This document shows, piece by piece, positions 1-10,470 of a DNA stretch of 64,000 nucleotides. The position numbers were made by a program, and so were the translations under genes. The first letter of the stretch is position 1; every line of letters starts with the position of its first letter. The stretch is from Aggregatilineales bacterium. GTDB lineage: Bacteria; Chloroflexota; Anaerolineae; Aggregatilineales; Phototrophicaceae. Location of the stretch: the NCBI GenBank assembly GCA_030834905.1, contig JAUQWZ010000006.1, forward strand, positions 1 through 64,000. Direction: 5' to 3'. The notes below the pieces were generated by a model that made no database searches, was not told the DNA's origin, and saw only the letters and a list, made by a program, of their open reading frames with translations.

Positions 1-1
1 T

Positions 2-877
2 GGTGACGCCTGCGATAATGCCGATCTGTACTATCGCTTTTGGCAGGTGCAGTTGGATGATGGAACTATTGGCTGGGCAGCCGAGGCGAATAACACCAAC
101 TACTTCATTGAGCCAATTTCTGCTGCTCCTCCGACGGCAACGGTTACCGCAACTGAAACGTTCACTGACACACCCACAATAACTCATACTGCTACTTTCA
201 CGCCGTCAGAGACTGCAACTGAGACGCCTACGGCAACATCCACTTCGACCGCGACTTCAACAAATACTCCTACGCCAACAGCAACTGAAACACCTTCCGT
301 GTCGTGTACGGCAACTGTAAGTGCTGGCGATACAGCGGCCCTCATCAGTGCCATCACCGCCGCGAATACTAGCGGTGCATCACCTGATACCATCTGCCTA
401 ACTCAGAGTACCTATATCCTCATAACAGTTGACAACACCACCAACGGCGCAAATGGGCTGCCGTCCATCACCAGCGATATTACCATTGTTGGCAACGGGG
501 CAGTGATCAACCGTGACGCGGCAGCGCCTGCCTTCCGCCTCTTCCACGTTGCTGCCAATGGCAGTTTGACGCTGGAAAACTTGACTGTAAGCGGAGGCGA
601 TGCCTCTGGTGCTGCGCCTGCCGACGATGGCGGCGCGATCTACAATCGCGGAACGCTGATCCTTATCGATAGCACGATTACGGGAAATAGCGCCAGCGCC
701 GACGGTGGCGGCATCTATACGAGCGGCACACTCACGATCAATGGCAGTGGGGGAGGCTTGTATACCACGTCAACCACACTGACTGTTAGCGGTGGGCAGA
801 TCAGCGGCAATAATGGCAACGCCAGAGGAACGCAAGCGCTTGTTTCAGGCGCTGTTCCACAAGATCTACGTTCATGA
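2..877 (+). CDS. Secreted SH3/beta-helix surface protein, 5'-partial and disrupted at 3' end
   Basis: The frame is open to the window edge, so the N-terminus is missing. The visible start of the product resembles the end of a bacterial SH3-like domain (FWQVQLDDGTIGWAAEA). Next comes a stalk of about 60 residues rich in Thr, Pro and Ala, then a right-handed beta-helix of the Pmp/choice-of-anchor type with repeated GGAIYN/GGGIYTSG turns and ITGNSA-like coils. Such proteins are exported and displayed at the cell surface. From about position 816 the helix pattern stops and the DNA encodes a serine-recombinase tail in another frame. The last 20 residues before the stop at 877 are therefore probably not native, and the gene looks truncated. 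I cannot name a ligand. Confidence 0.6.
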   Translation, partial: GDACDNADLYYRFWQVQLDDGTIGWAAEANNTNYFIEPISAAPPTATVTATETFTDTPTITHTATFTPSETATETPTATSTSTATSTNTPTPTATETPSVSCTATVSAGDTAALISAITAANTSGASPDTICLTQSTYILITVDNTTNGANGLPSITSDITIVGNGAVINRDAAAPAFRLFHVAANGSLTLENLTVSGGDASGAAPADDGGAIYNRGTLILIDSTITGNSASADGGGIYTSGTLTINGSGGGLYTTSTTLTVSGGQISGNNGNARGTQALVSGAVPQDLRS

Positions 878-945
878 GGGGAAAACAAAAGCGGTTGAGC
901 CAAGTCCCGTTTTGTGGGCACTTCTCTCAACCGCCGTACCTGAAG
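816..945 (+). pseudogene. C-terminal remnant of a serine recombinase
   Basis: In frame 3 the DNA encodes TPEERKRLFQALFHKIYV followed by a segment ending AVEPSPVLWALL. This closely resembles the extreme C-terminus of large serine recombinases (EERRxLLxxLFExVxV ... V.P.PxFxxLL). No resolvase catalytic domain precedes it; upstream lies the beta-helix gene in a different frame. It is therefore a relic of about 43 codons. It ends at the 3' end of tRNA-Asp, a common integration location for mobile elements. It could be the scar of a deleted element or a misjoin in the assembly. Confidence 0.5.
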
Positions 946-946
946 C

Positions 947-1018
947 GGGGACGACGGGGTTCGAACCCGCGATCTCTGCCTTGACAGGGCAGTATGTTAA
1001 CCGCTACACCACGTCCCC
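947..1018 (-). tRNA. tRNA-Asp (anticodon GTC)
   Basis: Read on the minus strand, the 72 nt fold into a full cloverleaf. The acceptor GGGGACG pairs with CGTCCCC, and the D arm is GTGT/ACAT around AGCGGTTA. The anticodon stem CTGCC/GGCAG carries loop CTGTCAA, giving anticodon GTC. The T arm carries loop TTCGAAC. The 3' CCA is not encoded. The 3' end faces the recombinase remnant. Confidence 0.95.
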
Positions 1019-1228
1019 AGTGGATGGGGTAAATATACTTGCCACCGTTGGGGATGTCAAGGCACAAATCTGCCTTTCTTCGGCACTTCACGGGAAATAG
1101 CGAGCTGCCCCCAAAGCCTGCATGGAACCACATGCCCCACAGGTCATTACCCGTCATGCTACCGAACCCGGTCTTGCCAAACACCATGTTGGTTCATTGA
1201 CGGCAGCAGCCAACCAGACTGCCGTTGG

Positions 1229-3976
1229 CTATGACAGCACGAACTGATACCGCCCTGCCCTCACGTTGTGCACCCTGGCTTCGGTAGGCGCGCCGTTGAG
1301 TGAAATCATGCCAACACCAAATTCTGGCAGATAAACCTCAGCCGTCGCGTTGGGCGGTACAACCACCGTCCACACCAACGTATCGTCGTCATACTTCCAG
1401 TCTGAGATCAGTTCACCGTAAGGCGTCTTGAGCTTGCCGCAGGCTGACGTCAGTCCGCCGCCGGGCTGTGGGCGCAGGATGACATGTTTGTAGCCGGGCT
1501 GGATCGCGTCCGGCTCTATGCCCGCGACAGTGTTATACAGCCACGCGCCGACAGCGCCGTAGGCGTAATGGTTGAACGAGTTCATCTCCGGTATCTGGAA
1601 ACCGTTCTCTTCCGTCCAGCCATCCCACCGCTCCCAGATCGTCGTCGCGCCCTGTGTCACCGCGTAAAGCCACGAGGGCCAGCTCGTCTGATTCAGGAGC
1701 GCATAGGCAATGTCGGCACGCCCACCGCTGCTCAGGACGTGCGGCAGATAAGGCGAACCCACAAATCCGGTCGAAAGATGCATCTCGCGGCGGTTGATAT
1801 CCGCTGCCAGCTCGGCGACAGCAAGCGGACGCACGGCATCCGGCAGCAGATCGAAATGGAGCGCCAGCACATAAGCGGTCTGGGTCGGCGTGAACAACCG
1901 GGTGTTGAACACGTCGGACGTGATCTTGCCATAATCCACCGGCTTGAGGCTGCCCTGAGCCACCCGATCCGCTGCCGCCCGCTGATCCCACGTAGATGAC
2001 CGAACCATCGACTCAGCCGTTACGCTGCTGCCGTAAAGAAACCGTTCGCCAAATGCCGCCTTCACACCGGCAAATAACTCGCGGTATCTGGCAGCGTCGT
2101 CCATCTTCCCAACTATCGCTGCGATCCGCGCCATCAGGCTGGCATCGTAAGCCAGAAAAGCGGTTCCGATCAGGTCGCGCGGGGTCATGGCGTTGATCGC
2201 CAGCCAATCGCCAAAGCCCTGCCAGCCTTCATAGTCAGGCGCGCAGCGAATGTAACCGGGACTCGTGCGCATCAGGAAGTCCATATACCGCGTCATGGTC
2301 GTGTAGTTGGCTTCCAGAATTCGACGGTCGCCATAACACAGGTAGATCGTCCACGGGCAAATGATGACCGCATCCGCCCATGCGGGACCGCCGTCCTCGC
2401 GCGGCGGGGATTTCAGGTTAGGCACGATTGCCGGGATGATTCCCTGCTCATCCTGCGAATCGGCGACATCCTGCGCCCATTTGCTCATAAAAGCGGCGAC
2501 GTTCATGTTGAAGGCTGCTGTCCGGGCGAACACCTGAATGTCGCCCGTCCAGCCCATGCGCTCGTCACGCTGCGGGCAGTCGGTTGGCACATCGAGAAAA
2601 TTGCCCTTTTGTCCCCAAACGATGTTACGCTGCAATTGGTTGATGAGGGGATCGGAACATTCAAACTCCCCGGTCGGCTCTAGCTCAGAGTGCAGCACAA
2701 TTCCAGTGACCGTGTCGCGCGTCACCACGCCCGGATAATCGAGCAGTTCCACATAGCGGAAGCCGTGAAAGGTGAATTTCGGCTCCCACACCACCTCGCC
2801 GTCGCCCCCAAAGGTGTAGTAGTCGGTCGCCCGCGCTTTCCTCAGGTTGGCTGTGTAGAGCGACCCATCGGGGTTCAGGACTTCGGCAAAGCGCAGGGTG
2901 ATGGTCGTTCCGGCGGGGGCGCTGCCTCTGAATCGCACCCGCCCTACCATGTTCTGTCCCAGGTCGAAGATAGAGCGCCTGACGTTATAGGCGCTTCTGC
3001 TGACCGGGTCGCTGATGGGTCTTAGTTCTTGAATGCGCCGTATCAACGGGCTGTTAGTGGCGGTCAGCGCCATGCCCGGATCGTCGAATACCTCGACTCC
3101 ATACCAGCACCGGGCATCAAAACCCGGACTATCCCAGCCGGGCATCTCCAGCCGCGCGTCATATTCTTCGCCCATCAGCAGATCGCTGCCGACGACAGCG
3201 CCAAAGCGATATTTCCAGGTGGAATCGGTGACGATGGTCATCAGACTGCCATCTGCCAGCGTGACCTCAAGCTGTGCCAGCAGCCGTGGGCGATCCACAT
3301 ACTGCTGCCGGTGGCTCCAGCCCACATAGCCAACCGCCCAGCCATCGCTCAGGACTGCCCCGATGGCATTTTCGCCGTCCCGCAGCCGGTCAGTCACATC
3401 ATAGACCTGATAGCGGATACGCCTGTCATAGTCGGTCCAGCCGGGCGTCAGTTCGTCATCGCCGACGCGCTGCCCGTTGATGGAACATTCGTACAGCCCC
3501 AGCGCCGTCACGTAAAGCCGGGCAGACACCGCCGCGCCGGGCAGCGTAAATGCTTTTCGCAGATAGGGCGCGGGAGTCGCGCTGTATAAGCCACCGCGAA
3601 GATCCGCCCCAACCCACTGCGCTGTCCATTCTTCACGCCGCAGCAGTCCCATCTCGAACCAGACGATTTCGCTCTCGCTGGGGCTTCCCGCCTCATCCCA
3701 GACGATCACCCGCCAGTAAACGCGCTGGCGCGGTTGCAGCGCCAGCCCGGCATATTCCACGTGAATCGACTGGTCAGAGTCAACTCTACCGCTGTCCCAG
3801 AGATCGGCTTGCCCTGCCGCCAGCCTATCGCGACTGCTGCCCGCCAGCAGGCGATAGGCGGTCTGCCGCGCGCCCTGACGCTCGGTTTGCATCTGCCAGC
3901 TAAGGCGGGGGCGCAGCGCATCAATACCGAGTGGGTTGGACAGGTATTCACAGGTAAGACCGACAATCTTCGTCAT
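1229..3976 (-). CDS. Alpha-L-rhamnosidase, GH78 family
   Basis: Predicted to hydrolyse terminal alpha-L-rhamnose from plant or bacterial glycosides. The product of about 915 residues has the family order: an N-terminal beta-sandwich (LTCEYLSNPLGI, LSWQM), a rhamnosidase N domain with a jelly roll, the (alpha/alpha)6 catalytic barrel, and a C-terminal beta domain. The hallmark active-site stretch DCPQRDERMGWTGD is present, with the conserved Asp/Glu residues that contact rhamnose. The start is placed at the ATG at 3976 because GAGGGG lies just upstream; a frame extension to 4030 lacks such support. No signal peptide is seen, so it probably acts in the cytoplasm on imported oligosaccharides. 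It stands alone between tRNA-Asp and the divergent hut operon. Confidence 0.92.
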   Translation of the reverse strand: MTKIVGLTCEYLSNPLGIDALRPRLSWQMQTERQGARQTAYRLLAGSSRDRLAAGQADLWDSGRVDSDQSIHVEYAGLALQPRQRVYWRVIVWDEAGSPSESEIVWFEMGLLRREEWTAQWVGADLRGGLYSATPAPYLRKAFTLPGAAVSARLYVTALGLYECSINGQRVGDDELTPGWTDYDRRIRYQVYDVTDRLRDGENAIGAVLSDGWAVGYVGWSHRQQYVDRPRLLAQLEVTLADGSLMTIVTDSTWKYRFGAVVGSDLLMGEEYDARLEMPGWDSPGFDARCWYGVEVFDDPGMALTATNSPLIRRIQELRPISDPVSRSAYNVRRSIFDLGQNMVGRVRFRGSAPAGTTITLRFAEVLNPDGSLYTANLRKARATDYYTFGGDGEVVWEPKFTFHGFRYVELLDYPGVVTRDTVTGIVLHSELEPTGEFECSDPLINQLQRNIVWGQKGNFLDVPTDCPQRDERMGWTGDIQVFARTAAFNMNVAAFMSKWAQDVADSQDEQGIIPAIVPNLKSPPREDGGPAWADAVIICPWTIYLCYGDRRILEANYTTMTRYMDFLMRTSPGYIRCAPDYEGWQGFGDWLAINAMTPRDLIGTAFLAYDASLMARIAAIVGKMDDAARYRELFAGVKAAFGERFLYGSSVTAESMVRSSTWDQRAAADRVAQGSLKPVDYGKITSDVFNTRLFTPTQTAYVLALHFDLLPDAVRPLAVAELAADINRREMHLSTGFVGSPYLPHVLSSGGRADIAYALLNQTSWPSWLYAVTQGATTIWERWDGWTEENGFQIPEMNSFNHYAYGAVGAWLYNTVAGIEPDAIQPGYKHVILRPQPGGGLTSACGKLKTPYGELISDWKYDDDTLVWTVVVPPNATAEVYLPEFGVGMISLNGAPTEARVHNVRAGRYQFVLS

Positions 3977-4147
3977 TAAGCTTCCCCTCGGCTCCAATCT
4001 ATCGGTGACGCGGCATTCGTCAGGCAGCAAATTCTAGCGCCGGTTGAGAGAAATGAAATCTTCGCCGGACAAGCGCTGAATCCCCGGCAGCTTCGGCAGA
4101 TTATCTACCCGCGCGGGTGCCCGCCGTCCGGCTGTGACATCCCGCCA

Positions 4148-4161
4148 ATTGTGGATACAAT
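4148..4161. promoter_or_regulatory. Short inverted repeat upstream of hut operon
   Basis: ATTGT and ACAAT arms with a 4-nt spacer lie about 90 nt before ftcD. This could be an operator, but five-base arms are weak evidence and no regulator gene is adjacent. Confidence 0.2.
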
Positions 4162-4248
4162 ACGACGAAATGTCGGGCGCGTTCATGCACAATAAACAGC
4201 CGCCTGATTTCGCGCGCCCGTCCCTTTTTAGTGGAGGTAAGACCGTTT

Positions 4249-5781
4249 GTGAGACAAATCATAGAGTGCGTTGCCAATTTCTCGGAGGGGCGGCGGACTG
4301 CCGTCATAGATGAAATCGTCGCCACCATTGGCGCTGTGCCTGGCGTCCATGTCCTCGACCGTGAAAGCGACCTCGATCACAACCGATCCGTCATCACGTT
4401 CATCGGAGCGCCGGAGCCAATCGTCGAAGCCGCCTTCCAGGGCATTGCCGCCGCCGCCCGCCTGATCGATATGGATGAACACAGCGGCGAGCATCCCCGC
4501 CTGGGCGCAGCCGACGTGGTGCCGTTCATTCCCATTGAAGGCGCGGACATGAACGACTGCGTTCTGCTTGCCCGCCGTCTCGGTGAACGAGTAGGACGCG
4601 ATCTGGACATTCCGGTCTATTTGTATGAAGCCGCCGCTGCCCGCCCGGATCGCGAAAATCTGGAGGACGTGCGGCGCGGTCAGTATGAAGCCCTCAAAGA
4701 AGCGATTGACACCGATCCAGACCGCGCCCCCGATTACGGACCCTCCCGACTGGGCAAAGCAGGCGCTGTCATCATCGGCGCGCGCGCGCCGCTGGTTGCA
4801 TACAACGTCTACCTGACGACCAGCGACGTGGAGATCGCCCGCAGGATCGGCAAGACGATCCGCCACTCATCCGGCGGCTATCGCTACGTGAAGGCGCTGG
4901 GGCTGCTGGTGGATGGCAAGGCGCAGGTTTCGATGAACCTCACCAACTACACCAAAACGCCGATTCACGGCGTGGTCGAGGCAATACGCCGCGAGGCAGG
5001 ACGTTATGGCGTTGGCATCCAGAGCAGCGAGATTGTGGGATTGATTCCCCAGCGCGCCCTGCTGGACGCGGCGCAGTGGTATCTTCAGATCGACGGCTTC
5101 AAGCCGGAACAGGTGCTTGAAAACCGGCTGTCCGAAAGCCCATCAGCGGATGCAGACAGCCCGACCGCGTCCTTCCTCGATGAACTGGCTGCCGGGACTG
5201 CCACGCCCGGCGGTGGCGCAGCCGCCGCTTACAGCGCCGCTATGGGCGCGGCGCTGGTCGCGATGGTCGCCCGAGTCACGATCGGAAAGAAGAAATATGC
5301 CGATGTAGAATCCCGCATGAATGATATCGTCGTCGAAGCCGATCAGCTTCGGGCGGATCTCACCGCCGGTGTACAGCGTGATTCCGCCGCCTTTGAAGCG
5401 GTGATGGCTGCCTTCCGCCTGCCTAAAACCAGTGACCAGGAGCAGGCGGCGCGCGCCGAAGCAGTTGAAGCCGCCACTCGGCACGCCGCCGAAGTTCCGT
5501 TGGAAGCCGCGCAGTTGGCAACCCGCGTGCTGGAGCTTGCCGCCGAACTGGCAGAGACGGCGAATATCAACGCCGTGTCGGACTCCGGTTCCGCTGGCGC
5601 GATGGCGGGCGCGGCACTTCATGCCGCCGCGCTGAATGTGAAGATCAACGCTGCCAGCATCCGCGATCAGGACGCCGCCAGCCGCTGGCAAACCGCCCTG
5701 AACGAATTACAGGAACGCGCGAACCGCGCTCGCCAGCGCCTGGATGCCGCCATTCAGGAGCGCGGCGGAATTACCATCTAG
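4249..5781 (+). CDS. ftcD: Glutamate formimidoyltransferase / formimidoyl-THF cyclodeaminase
   Basis: Bifunctional enzyme that moves the formimino group from formiminoglutamate to tetrahydrofolate and then releases ammonia to give methenyl-THF. The N-terminal transferase begins with the family signature [11 protein letters not shown] and runs to about residue 300. The C-terminal helical cyclodeaminase begins near residue 305 ([19 protein letters not shown]). The start is the GTG at 4249, preceded by GGAGGT at 4233-4238; this puts the conserved IIECV close to the N-terminus as in homologues. It is first in the hut operon, and its presence explains why no hutF or hutG is needed: histidine carbon is returned as glutamate plus a one-carbon unit. 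Confidence 0.93.
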   Translation: MRQIIECVANFSEGRRTAVIDEIVATIGAVPGVHVLDRESDLDHNRSVITFIGAPEPIVEAAFQGIAAAARLIDMDEHSGEHPRLGAADVVPFIPIEGADMNDCVLLARRLGERVGRDLDIPVYLYEAAAARPDRENLEDVRRGQYEALKEAIDTDPDRAPDYGPSRLGKAGAVIIGARAPLVAYNVYLTTSDVEIARRIGKTIRHSSGGYRYVKALGLLVDGKAQVSMNLTNYTKTPIHGVVEAIRREAGRYGVGIQSSEIVGLIPQRALLDAAQWYLQIDGFKPEQVLENRLSESPSADADSPTASFLDELAAGTATPGGGAAAAYSAAMGAALVAMVARVTIGKKKYADVESRMNDIVVEADQLRADLTAGVQRDSAAFEAVMAAFRLPKTSDQEQAARAEAVEAATRHAAEVPLEAAQLATRVLELAAELAETANINAVSDSGSAGAMAGAALHAAALNVKINAASIRDQDAASRWQTALNELQERANRARQRLDAAIQERGGITI

Positions 5782-5843
5782 GGCGCTCGCAGCGCTGTTC
5801 AGCCGAACCCGTGAAACTACTTAGTGGAATTAAGGACGACCCA

Positions 5844-7526
5844 ATGAACGCTCCAGCCACTTCTCAACCGCGCGAAATTCGCGCGCCACGCGGAACACAG
5901 CTGACTTGCAAAAACTGGTTGATCGAAGCTGCCTACCGGATGCTTCAGAACAACCTCGACCCGTTAGTGGCAGGCGATCCGCAGAACCTGATCGTTTATG
6001 GCGGGCGAGGCAAAGCCGCGCGCAACTGGGCGTCGTTTGATGCCATTCTGGACTCGCTGCGCCAGCTTGAACCCGACGAAACGCTGCTGGTGCAGTCGGG
6101 TAAACCGGTCGCCGTCTTTCGCACCCACGAGGACGCGCCGCGCGTCCTGATCGCCAATTCCAACATCGTTCCTGCCTGGGCAACTCAGGAGAACTTCGAC
6201 CGGTGGGAGAAAGAAGGTCTGATCATGTATGGTCAGATGACCGCCGGAAGCTGGATTTACATCGGCACGCAGGGCATTCTACAGGGGACGTATGAAACCT
6301 TTGGCGCGCTCGCGCGGCAGCAAGGATGGGGCAGCCTCGCGGGAAAGTTTGTGCTTTCGGCGGGTCTGGGCGAAATGGGCGGGGCGCAGCCGCTGGCTGT
6401 CACCATGAACGAGGGCGTCGGGCTGCTGGTGGAAGTGGATCGCAAACGCGCCGAGCGCCGGTTGGCGCTTCGACAGGTGGACGTGATCAGCGATGATCTT
6501 GAGGAGGCAATGACCTGGGTGCAGGAAGCGGTCAGCCGCCGCCGCCCGCGCTCGATTGCCCTGATCGGCAACGCGGCTGAAATTTTGCCGGAACTCGTCC
6601 AGCGCGGCATAACGCCGGATGTCGTCACCGACCAGACCTCTGCCCACGATGTGATGTACGGCTATATTCCCGCCGGACTCACGCTGGAAGCTGCCGCCCA
6701 ACTGCGCCAAACCGATCCGGATGCTTACAAAGCGCGAGCGATGGAATCGATGGCACGCCACGTTCAAGCCATGCTCGATTGGCAGAAACGGGGCGCGGTG
6801 GTGTTTGACTACGGCAACAACCTGCGCCAGCGCGCCTTCGACTACGGCGTGAAAGACGCTTTTGCTTATCCCGGCTTCGTTCCGGCATACATTCGCCCGC
6901 AGTTCTGCGAGGGCAAAGGACCCTTCCGCTGGGTCGCCCTCTCCGGTGACCCGGAAGACATTTACGTCACCGACCGCGCCGTCATGGAACTGTTCCCGGA
7001 GAACGATCACCTCAACCGCTGGCTGCGCATGGCGCAGAAACAGGTCGAATTCCAGGGATTACCGGCGCGTATCTGCTGGCTGGCATACGGCGAACGGGCG
7101 AAGGCGGGGCTGAAATTTAACGAACTCGTCGCTTCTGGCGCGGTGAAAGCGCCCATTGTCATTGGACGCGATCATCTTGACAGTGGTTCGGTCGCCAGCC
7201 CTAACCGTGAGACGGAAGGGATGCGCGATGGCTCGGACGCTATCGCCGATTGGCCCCTGCTAAACGCGCTGGTCAATGCCGTTGGCGGCGCGACCTGGGT
7301 CAGCATCCATCACGGCGGCGGTGTTGGCATCGGCTACAGCATCCACTCCGGACAAGTCATCGTCGCCGATGGCACCCCCGAAGCCGCCCGCCGCCTGGAG
7401 CGCGTGCTGACCACCGATCCGGGTATGGGCGTCGTGCGCCATGCCGACGCGGGCTACCCCGAAGCGATTGACTTCGCCCACCGACGCGGCATTACCATAC
7501 CGATGAATCCGGCGGAGTCGCCGTGA
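5844..7526 (+). CDS. hutU: Urocanate hydratase
   Basis: Converts urocanate to 4-imidazolone-5-propionate using tightly bound NAD. The product of about 560 residues is of normal family length. Recognisable stretches are [13 protein letters not shown] (nucleotide-binding region), [16 protein letters not shown] containing the conserved cysteine, and [16 protein letters not shown] near the C-terminus. The start is the ATG at 5844, with AAGGACG upstream and the usual short N-terminal extension before TCKNW. The stop overlaps the GTG of hutI by four bases, implying translational coupling in the second step of histidine breakdown. Confidence 0.96.
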   Translation: MNAPATSQPREIRAPRGTQLTCKNWLIEAAYRMLQNNLDPLVAGDPQNLIVYGGRGKAARNWASFDAILDSLRQLEPDETLLVQSGKPVAVFRTHEDAPRVLIANSNIVPAWATQENFDRWEKEGLIMYGQMTAGSWIYIGTQGILQGTYETFGALARQQGWGSLAGKFVLSAGLGEMGGAQPLAVTMNEGVGLLVEVDRKRAERRLALRQVDVISDDLEEAMTWVQEAVSRRRPRSIALIGNAAEILPELVQRGITPDVVTDQTSAHDVMYGYIPAGLTLEAAAQLRQTDPDAYKARAMESMARHVQAMLDWQKRGAVVFDYGNNLRQRAFDYGVKDAFAYPGFVPAYIRPQFCEGKGPFRWVALSGDPEDIYVTDRAVMELFPENDHLNRWLRMAQKQVEFQGLPARICWLAYGERAKAGLKFNELVASGAVKAPIVIGRDHLDSGSVASPNRETEGMRDGSDAIADWPLLNALVNAVGGATWVSIHHGGGVGIGYSIHSGQVIVADGTPEAARRLERVLTTDPGMGVVRHADAGYPEAIDFAHRRGITIPMNPAESP

Positions 7527-8794
7527 ACGTCGATCTGCTCATTCACAGCGCGGCACAGTTGGTCACCTGCGCCAGCCCAAACGGGGCGCGGCGTGGCATC
7601 GCTATGTCGGACGTGGGCATCATTCAGGATGGCGCGGTCGCCGTTCAGGGAGATCGTATCGTCGCCGTTGGCGCATCCGGCGATCTGCGCGCCAGCATGA
7701 CCGCCGCCCGCCAGATCGACGCCGCTGGTCTGGTCGTCTGTCCGGGCTTTGTTGATCCGCACACCCACGTCGTGTACGCCGGGCATCGGGTTGCGGAGTT
7801 TGAAAGCCGCATTCAGGGCAAGACCTATATGGAGATCATGGCGGAGGGCGGCGGCATCCTCAGCACTGTGCGTTCGGCGCGCGCGGCTTCGCTCGATCAG
7901 CTCGTCGCCGAATCTCGCCCCCGCCTGGATACGATGCTTGCCCTCGGCACGACCACTGCCGAAGTGAAAACCGGCTACGGGCTGGATCGAAACTCCGAAC
8001 TGCGGATGCTCCAGACCATCGAGGCGCTCGACCAGACCCACACGATGGATTTAGTGCCGACGTTCATGGCGGCTCATGCGGTCCCGCCCGAATATCGCGG
8101 GCGCGCATCTGATTACGTCGATCTGATCATTCACGATATGCTGCCCGCCGTCCGCGACTGGTATGTTTCCAGCCAGTGGTACGGCGAAGCCACGCCATTC
8201 TTCATTGACGTGTTCTGCGAGGACAACGCCTTCGATGTTGGTCAATCCCGGCGAATTCTGCAAGCCGGTGCTGCGCTGGGGCTGCGCGTCAAAGCCCATG
8301 TGGATGAATTCACCGCGCTTGGCGGCGTCACGCTCGGAGTCGAACTGGGCGCTGTCTCGCTCGATCACCTCGATGTCACCCGCGCCGACGAAGCGGCGGC
8401 GCTTGCCGCGTCGGATACCGCCGCCGTCATCATGCCCGCCGTAAATTTCAACCTCGGCAGCACTCACTTCGCCGATGCCCGCGCCCTGATTGACGCGGGC
8501 GCAGTCGTCGCTCTGGCGACCGACATCAATCCCGGTTCGTCGCCCTGCCCCTCGATGCCGCTGGTGATGGCGATTGCCTGCCGCTACCAGCGTCTGCTGC
8601 CAGCCGAAGCACTGATCGCCTCGACCATCAACGCGGCGTATGCAGTCGGCTTATCGGATCAGATCGGCTCGCTCGAACCGGGCAAACAAGCCGACATGCT
8701 CCTGATCGCAGCCCCCGATTATCGCTATCTGATGTACGAGTTCGGCGGCAATCTCATTCGTCACGTCTTCAAAAAAGGCGTCCAGGTCATATAG
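7523..8794 (+). CDS. hutI: Imidazolonepropionase
   Basis: Zinc/iron-dependent amidohydrolase that opens 4-imidazolone-5-propionate to N-formimino-L-glutamate. The 423-residue product shows the amidohydrolase metal motif [14 protein letters not shown] and the later KAHVDEF and [10 protein letters not shown] segments typical of HutI. The GTG start at 7523 lies inside the end of hutU, with a GGAG five bases upstream. The product, formiminoglutamate, is the substrate of FtcD encoded by the first gene of the operon. Confidence 0.96.
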   Translation: MNVDLLIHSAAQLVTCASPNGARRGIAMSDVGIIQDGAVAVQGDRIVAVGASGDLRASMTAARQIDAAGLVVCPGFVDPHTHVVYAGHRVAEFESRIQGKTYMEIMAEGGGILSTVRSARAASLDQLVAESRPRLDTMLALGTTTAEVKTGYGLDRNSELRMLQTIEALDQTHTMDLVPTFMAAHAVPPEYRGRASDYVDLIIHDMLPAVRDWYVSSQWYGEATPFFIDVFCEDNAFDVGQSRRILQAGAALGLRVKAHVDEFTALGGVTLGVELGAVSLDHLDVTRADEAAALAASDTAAVIMPAVNFNLGSTHFADARALIDAGAVVALATDINPGSSPCPSMPLVMAIACRYQRLLPAEALIASTINAAYAVGLSDQIGSLEPGKQADMLLIAAPDYRYLMYEFGGNLIRHVFKKGVQVI

Positions 8795-8811
8795 ATATGG
8801 AGTCCCGTTAC

Positions 8812-10377
8812 ATGGAATCGGTCGTCATTGATGGCGCCAGCCTCACGATTGAGCAGGTGGTCGCCGTCGCCTACGGCACGCCGGGCGCGCCGCGAGTGGA
8901 ACTCAGCCCGGAAGCGCTGTCGCGCGTCGTCCAGTCTGCCGACGCGGTGCGGCGTCTGGTCGATCAGGGTACGGTTGCCTATGGCATTACCACCGGCTTT
9001 GGCGCGTTCAAAGACCGCATCATCCCGCCAGAACAGGTTGAGAAGCTGCAATACAATATCATCGTCAGCCACGCCGTTGGCGTCGGCGACCCGTTCGACA
9101 TCCCGAACACCCGCGCCATCATGCTGGTGCGCGCTAACTCACTCGCCAGAGGCTATTCAGGAATCCGCCCGGAGACGCTCCAGCAGATGATCGATATGCT
9201 CAACTGCGGCGTGCATCCGGTCATTCCAGAGAAAGGCTCGCTCGGTGCCAGCGGCGATCTCGCGCCGCTTGCCCACATGAGTCTGGTGCTCATCGGCGAG
9301 GGTGAAGCCGAGTATCAGGGCGAAATTCTATCCGGCGCTGACGCCATGCGCCGCGCCGGTTTAACGCCCCGCGTGCTGGCAGCCAAAGAAGGGCTGGCGC
9401 TGACCAACGGCACTTCGGTGATGTGCGCCATTGGCTCGCTCGAAACCTACCGCGCCGAGATGCTCAGCCAGGTGGCGGATATCGCGGGCTGCCTCAGTCT
9501 GGAAGCGCTGAACGGCACCCCGCTGGCGTTCGACCAGCGCATTCACCAGCTTCGCCCGTTTCCGCGTCAGGAAGTCTGCGCCGCCTACCTGCGCGCTTTG
9601 CTGGAAGACAGTGATTTCACTCGTGGCGAGGACTCCGCTAATATTCAGGACGCCTACACGCTGCGCTGCATCCCGCAGGTGCATGGCGCGGTGCGCGATG
9701 CCATCGCCTATGCCCGCTGGGTAATGGAGATCGAGCTTAATTCGGTCACCGATAACCCGCTGATTTTCGTGGACGACGATACCGACGAAATTACGGTGCG
9801 GTCGGGCGGCAACTTTCACGGCGAACCGCTTGCGATTTGCATGGACTACCTCGGACTCGCCATGAGCGAGCTGGGCAACATCTCGGAACGGCGCATCATG
9901 CGGCTGATCGACGAAGCATCGAACACGCATACCCTGCCCGCCTTCCTCACCCGCGACGGTGGCGTCAATTCGGGATTCATGATCGCCCAGTACACGGCGG
10001 CGGCGCTGGCAACCGAGAGCAAGGTGCTGTCGCATCCCGCCAGCGTCGATTCAATTCCAACCTCGGCGAACGTGGAAGATCACGTCAGCATGGGCTGTAC
10101 CGCGGCAATCAAAGCGCGGCGCATTCTCAATAATGTGGAACGTATTCTGTCCATCGAACTGATGGCGGCGGCGCAGGGCATCGACTTTCGCAAGGAAGTC
10201 TACCCGCCCGGCGCGCGTCTTGGGCGCGGAACGCAGCCCGTTTACGACCTCATCCGCCAGCACGTCCCCTTTATCGAGGAGGACACCGTCATGTACCGCT
10301 ACATGGACGCCGTCTATCGCCTGGTGAAGCAGCGCCAGATCCTGAATGCAGTCGATCACTCGAAGCTTTCGTTATGA
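8812..10377 (+). CDS. hutH: Histidine ammonia-lyase
   Basis: Catalyses the first step of histidine degradation, deaminating histidine to urocanate with the self-formed MIO prosthetic group. The MIO-forming Ala-Ser-Gly lies at residues 146-148 within GSLGASGDLAPLAHM. The 521-residue length is near the family norm. An ATG at 8797 is also in frame, but the GGAG at 8799-8802 sits nine bases before the ATG at 8812, which favours the downstream start. It is the last gene of the operon and is followed by a terminator. Confidence 0.95.
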   Translation: MESVVIDGASLTIEQVVAVAYGTPGAPRVELSPEALSRVVQSADAVRRLVDQGTVAYGITTGFGAFKDRIIPPEQVEKLQYNIIVSHAVGVGDPFDIPNTRAIMLVRANSLARGYSGIRPETLQQMIDMLNCGVHPVIPEKGSLGASGDLAPLAHMSLVLIGEGEAEYQGEILSGADAMRRAGLTPRVLAAKEGLALTNGTSVMCAIGSLETYRAEMLSQVADIAGCLSLEALNGTPLAFDQRIHQLRPFPRQEVCAAYLRALLEDSDFTRGEDSANIQDAYTLRCIPQVHGAVRDAIAYARWVMEIELNSVTDNPLIFVDDDTDEITVRSGGNFHGEPLAICMDYLGLAMSELGNISERRIMRLIDEASNTHTLPAFLTRDGGVNSGFMIAQYTAAALATESKVLSHPASVDSIPTSANVEDHVSMGCTAAIKARRILNNVERILSIELMAAAQGIDFRKEVYPPGARLGRGTQPVYDLIRQHVPFIEEDTVMYRYMDAVYRLVKQRQILNAVDHSKLSL

Positions 10378-10414
10378 GTCAGGGATACGCTGGCGCGGTA
10401 ACGCCAAACCAAAA

Positions 10415-10443
10415 GGCACAGCGGTTTGCTGTGCCTTATTTTT
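10415..10443 (+). terminator. Intrinsic terminator after hut operon
   Basis: An eight-base stem GGCACAGC / GCTGTGCC with a five-base loop is followed by TTATTTTT. It sits between hutH and the convergent phoU. The complementary strand also ends in a T-rich run, so it may serve both directions. Confidence 0.85.
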
Positions 10444-10470
10444 GGTGGATGCTGCTGGCTGTATCGAAGG

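Noticed and set aside
927..1100. GTTGFEPAISALTGQ-like translated segment
   Set aside because: This is the well-known artefact of translating a tRNA gene on the opposite strand; the DNA is tRNA-Asp.
1019..1187. Minus-strand frame beginning MVFGKTGFGSMTGNDLWGMW
   Set aside because: It faintly recalls a penicillin-binding-protein KTG region, but it runs through the tRNA-Asp gene, has an in-frame stop just upstream and no ribosome site. Possibly a decayed fragment; not supportable as a gene.
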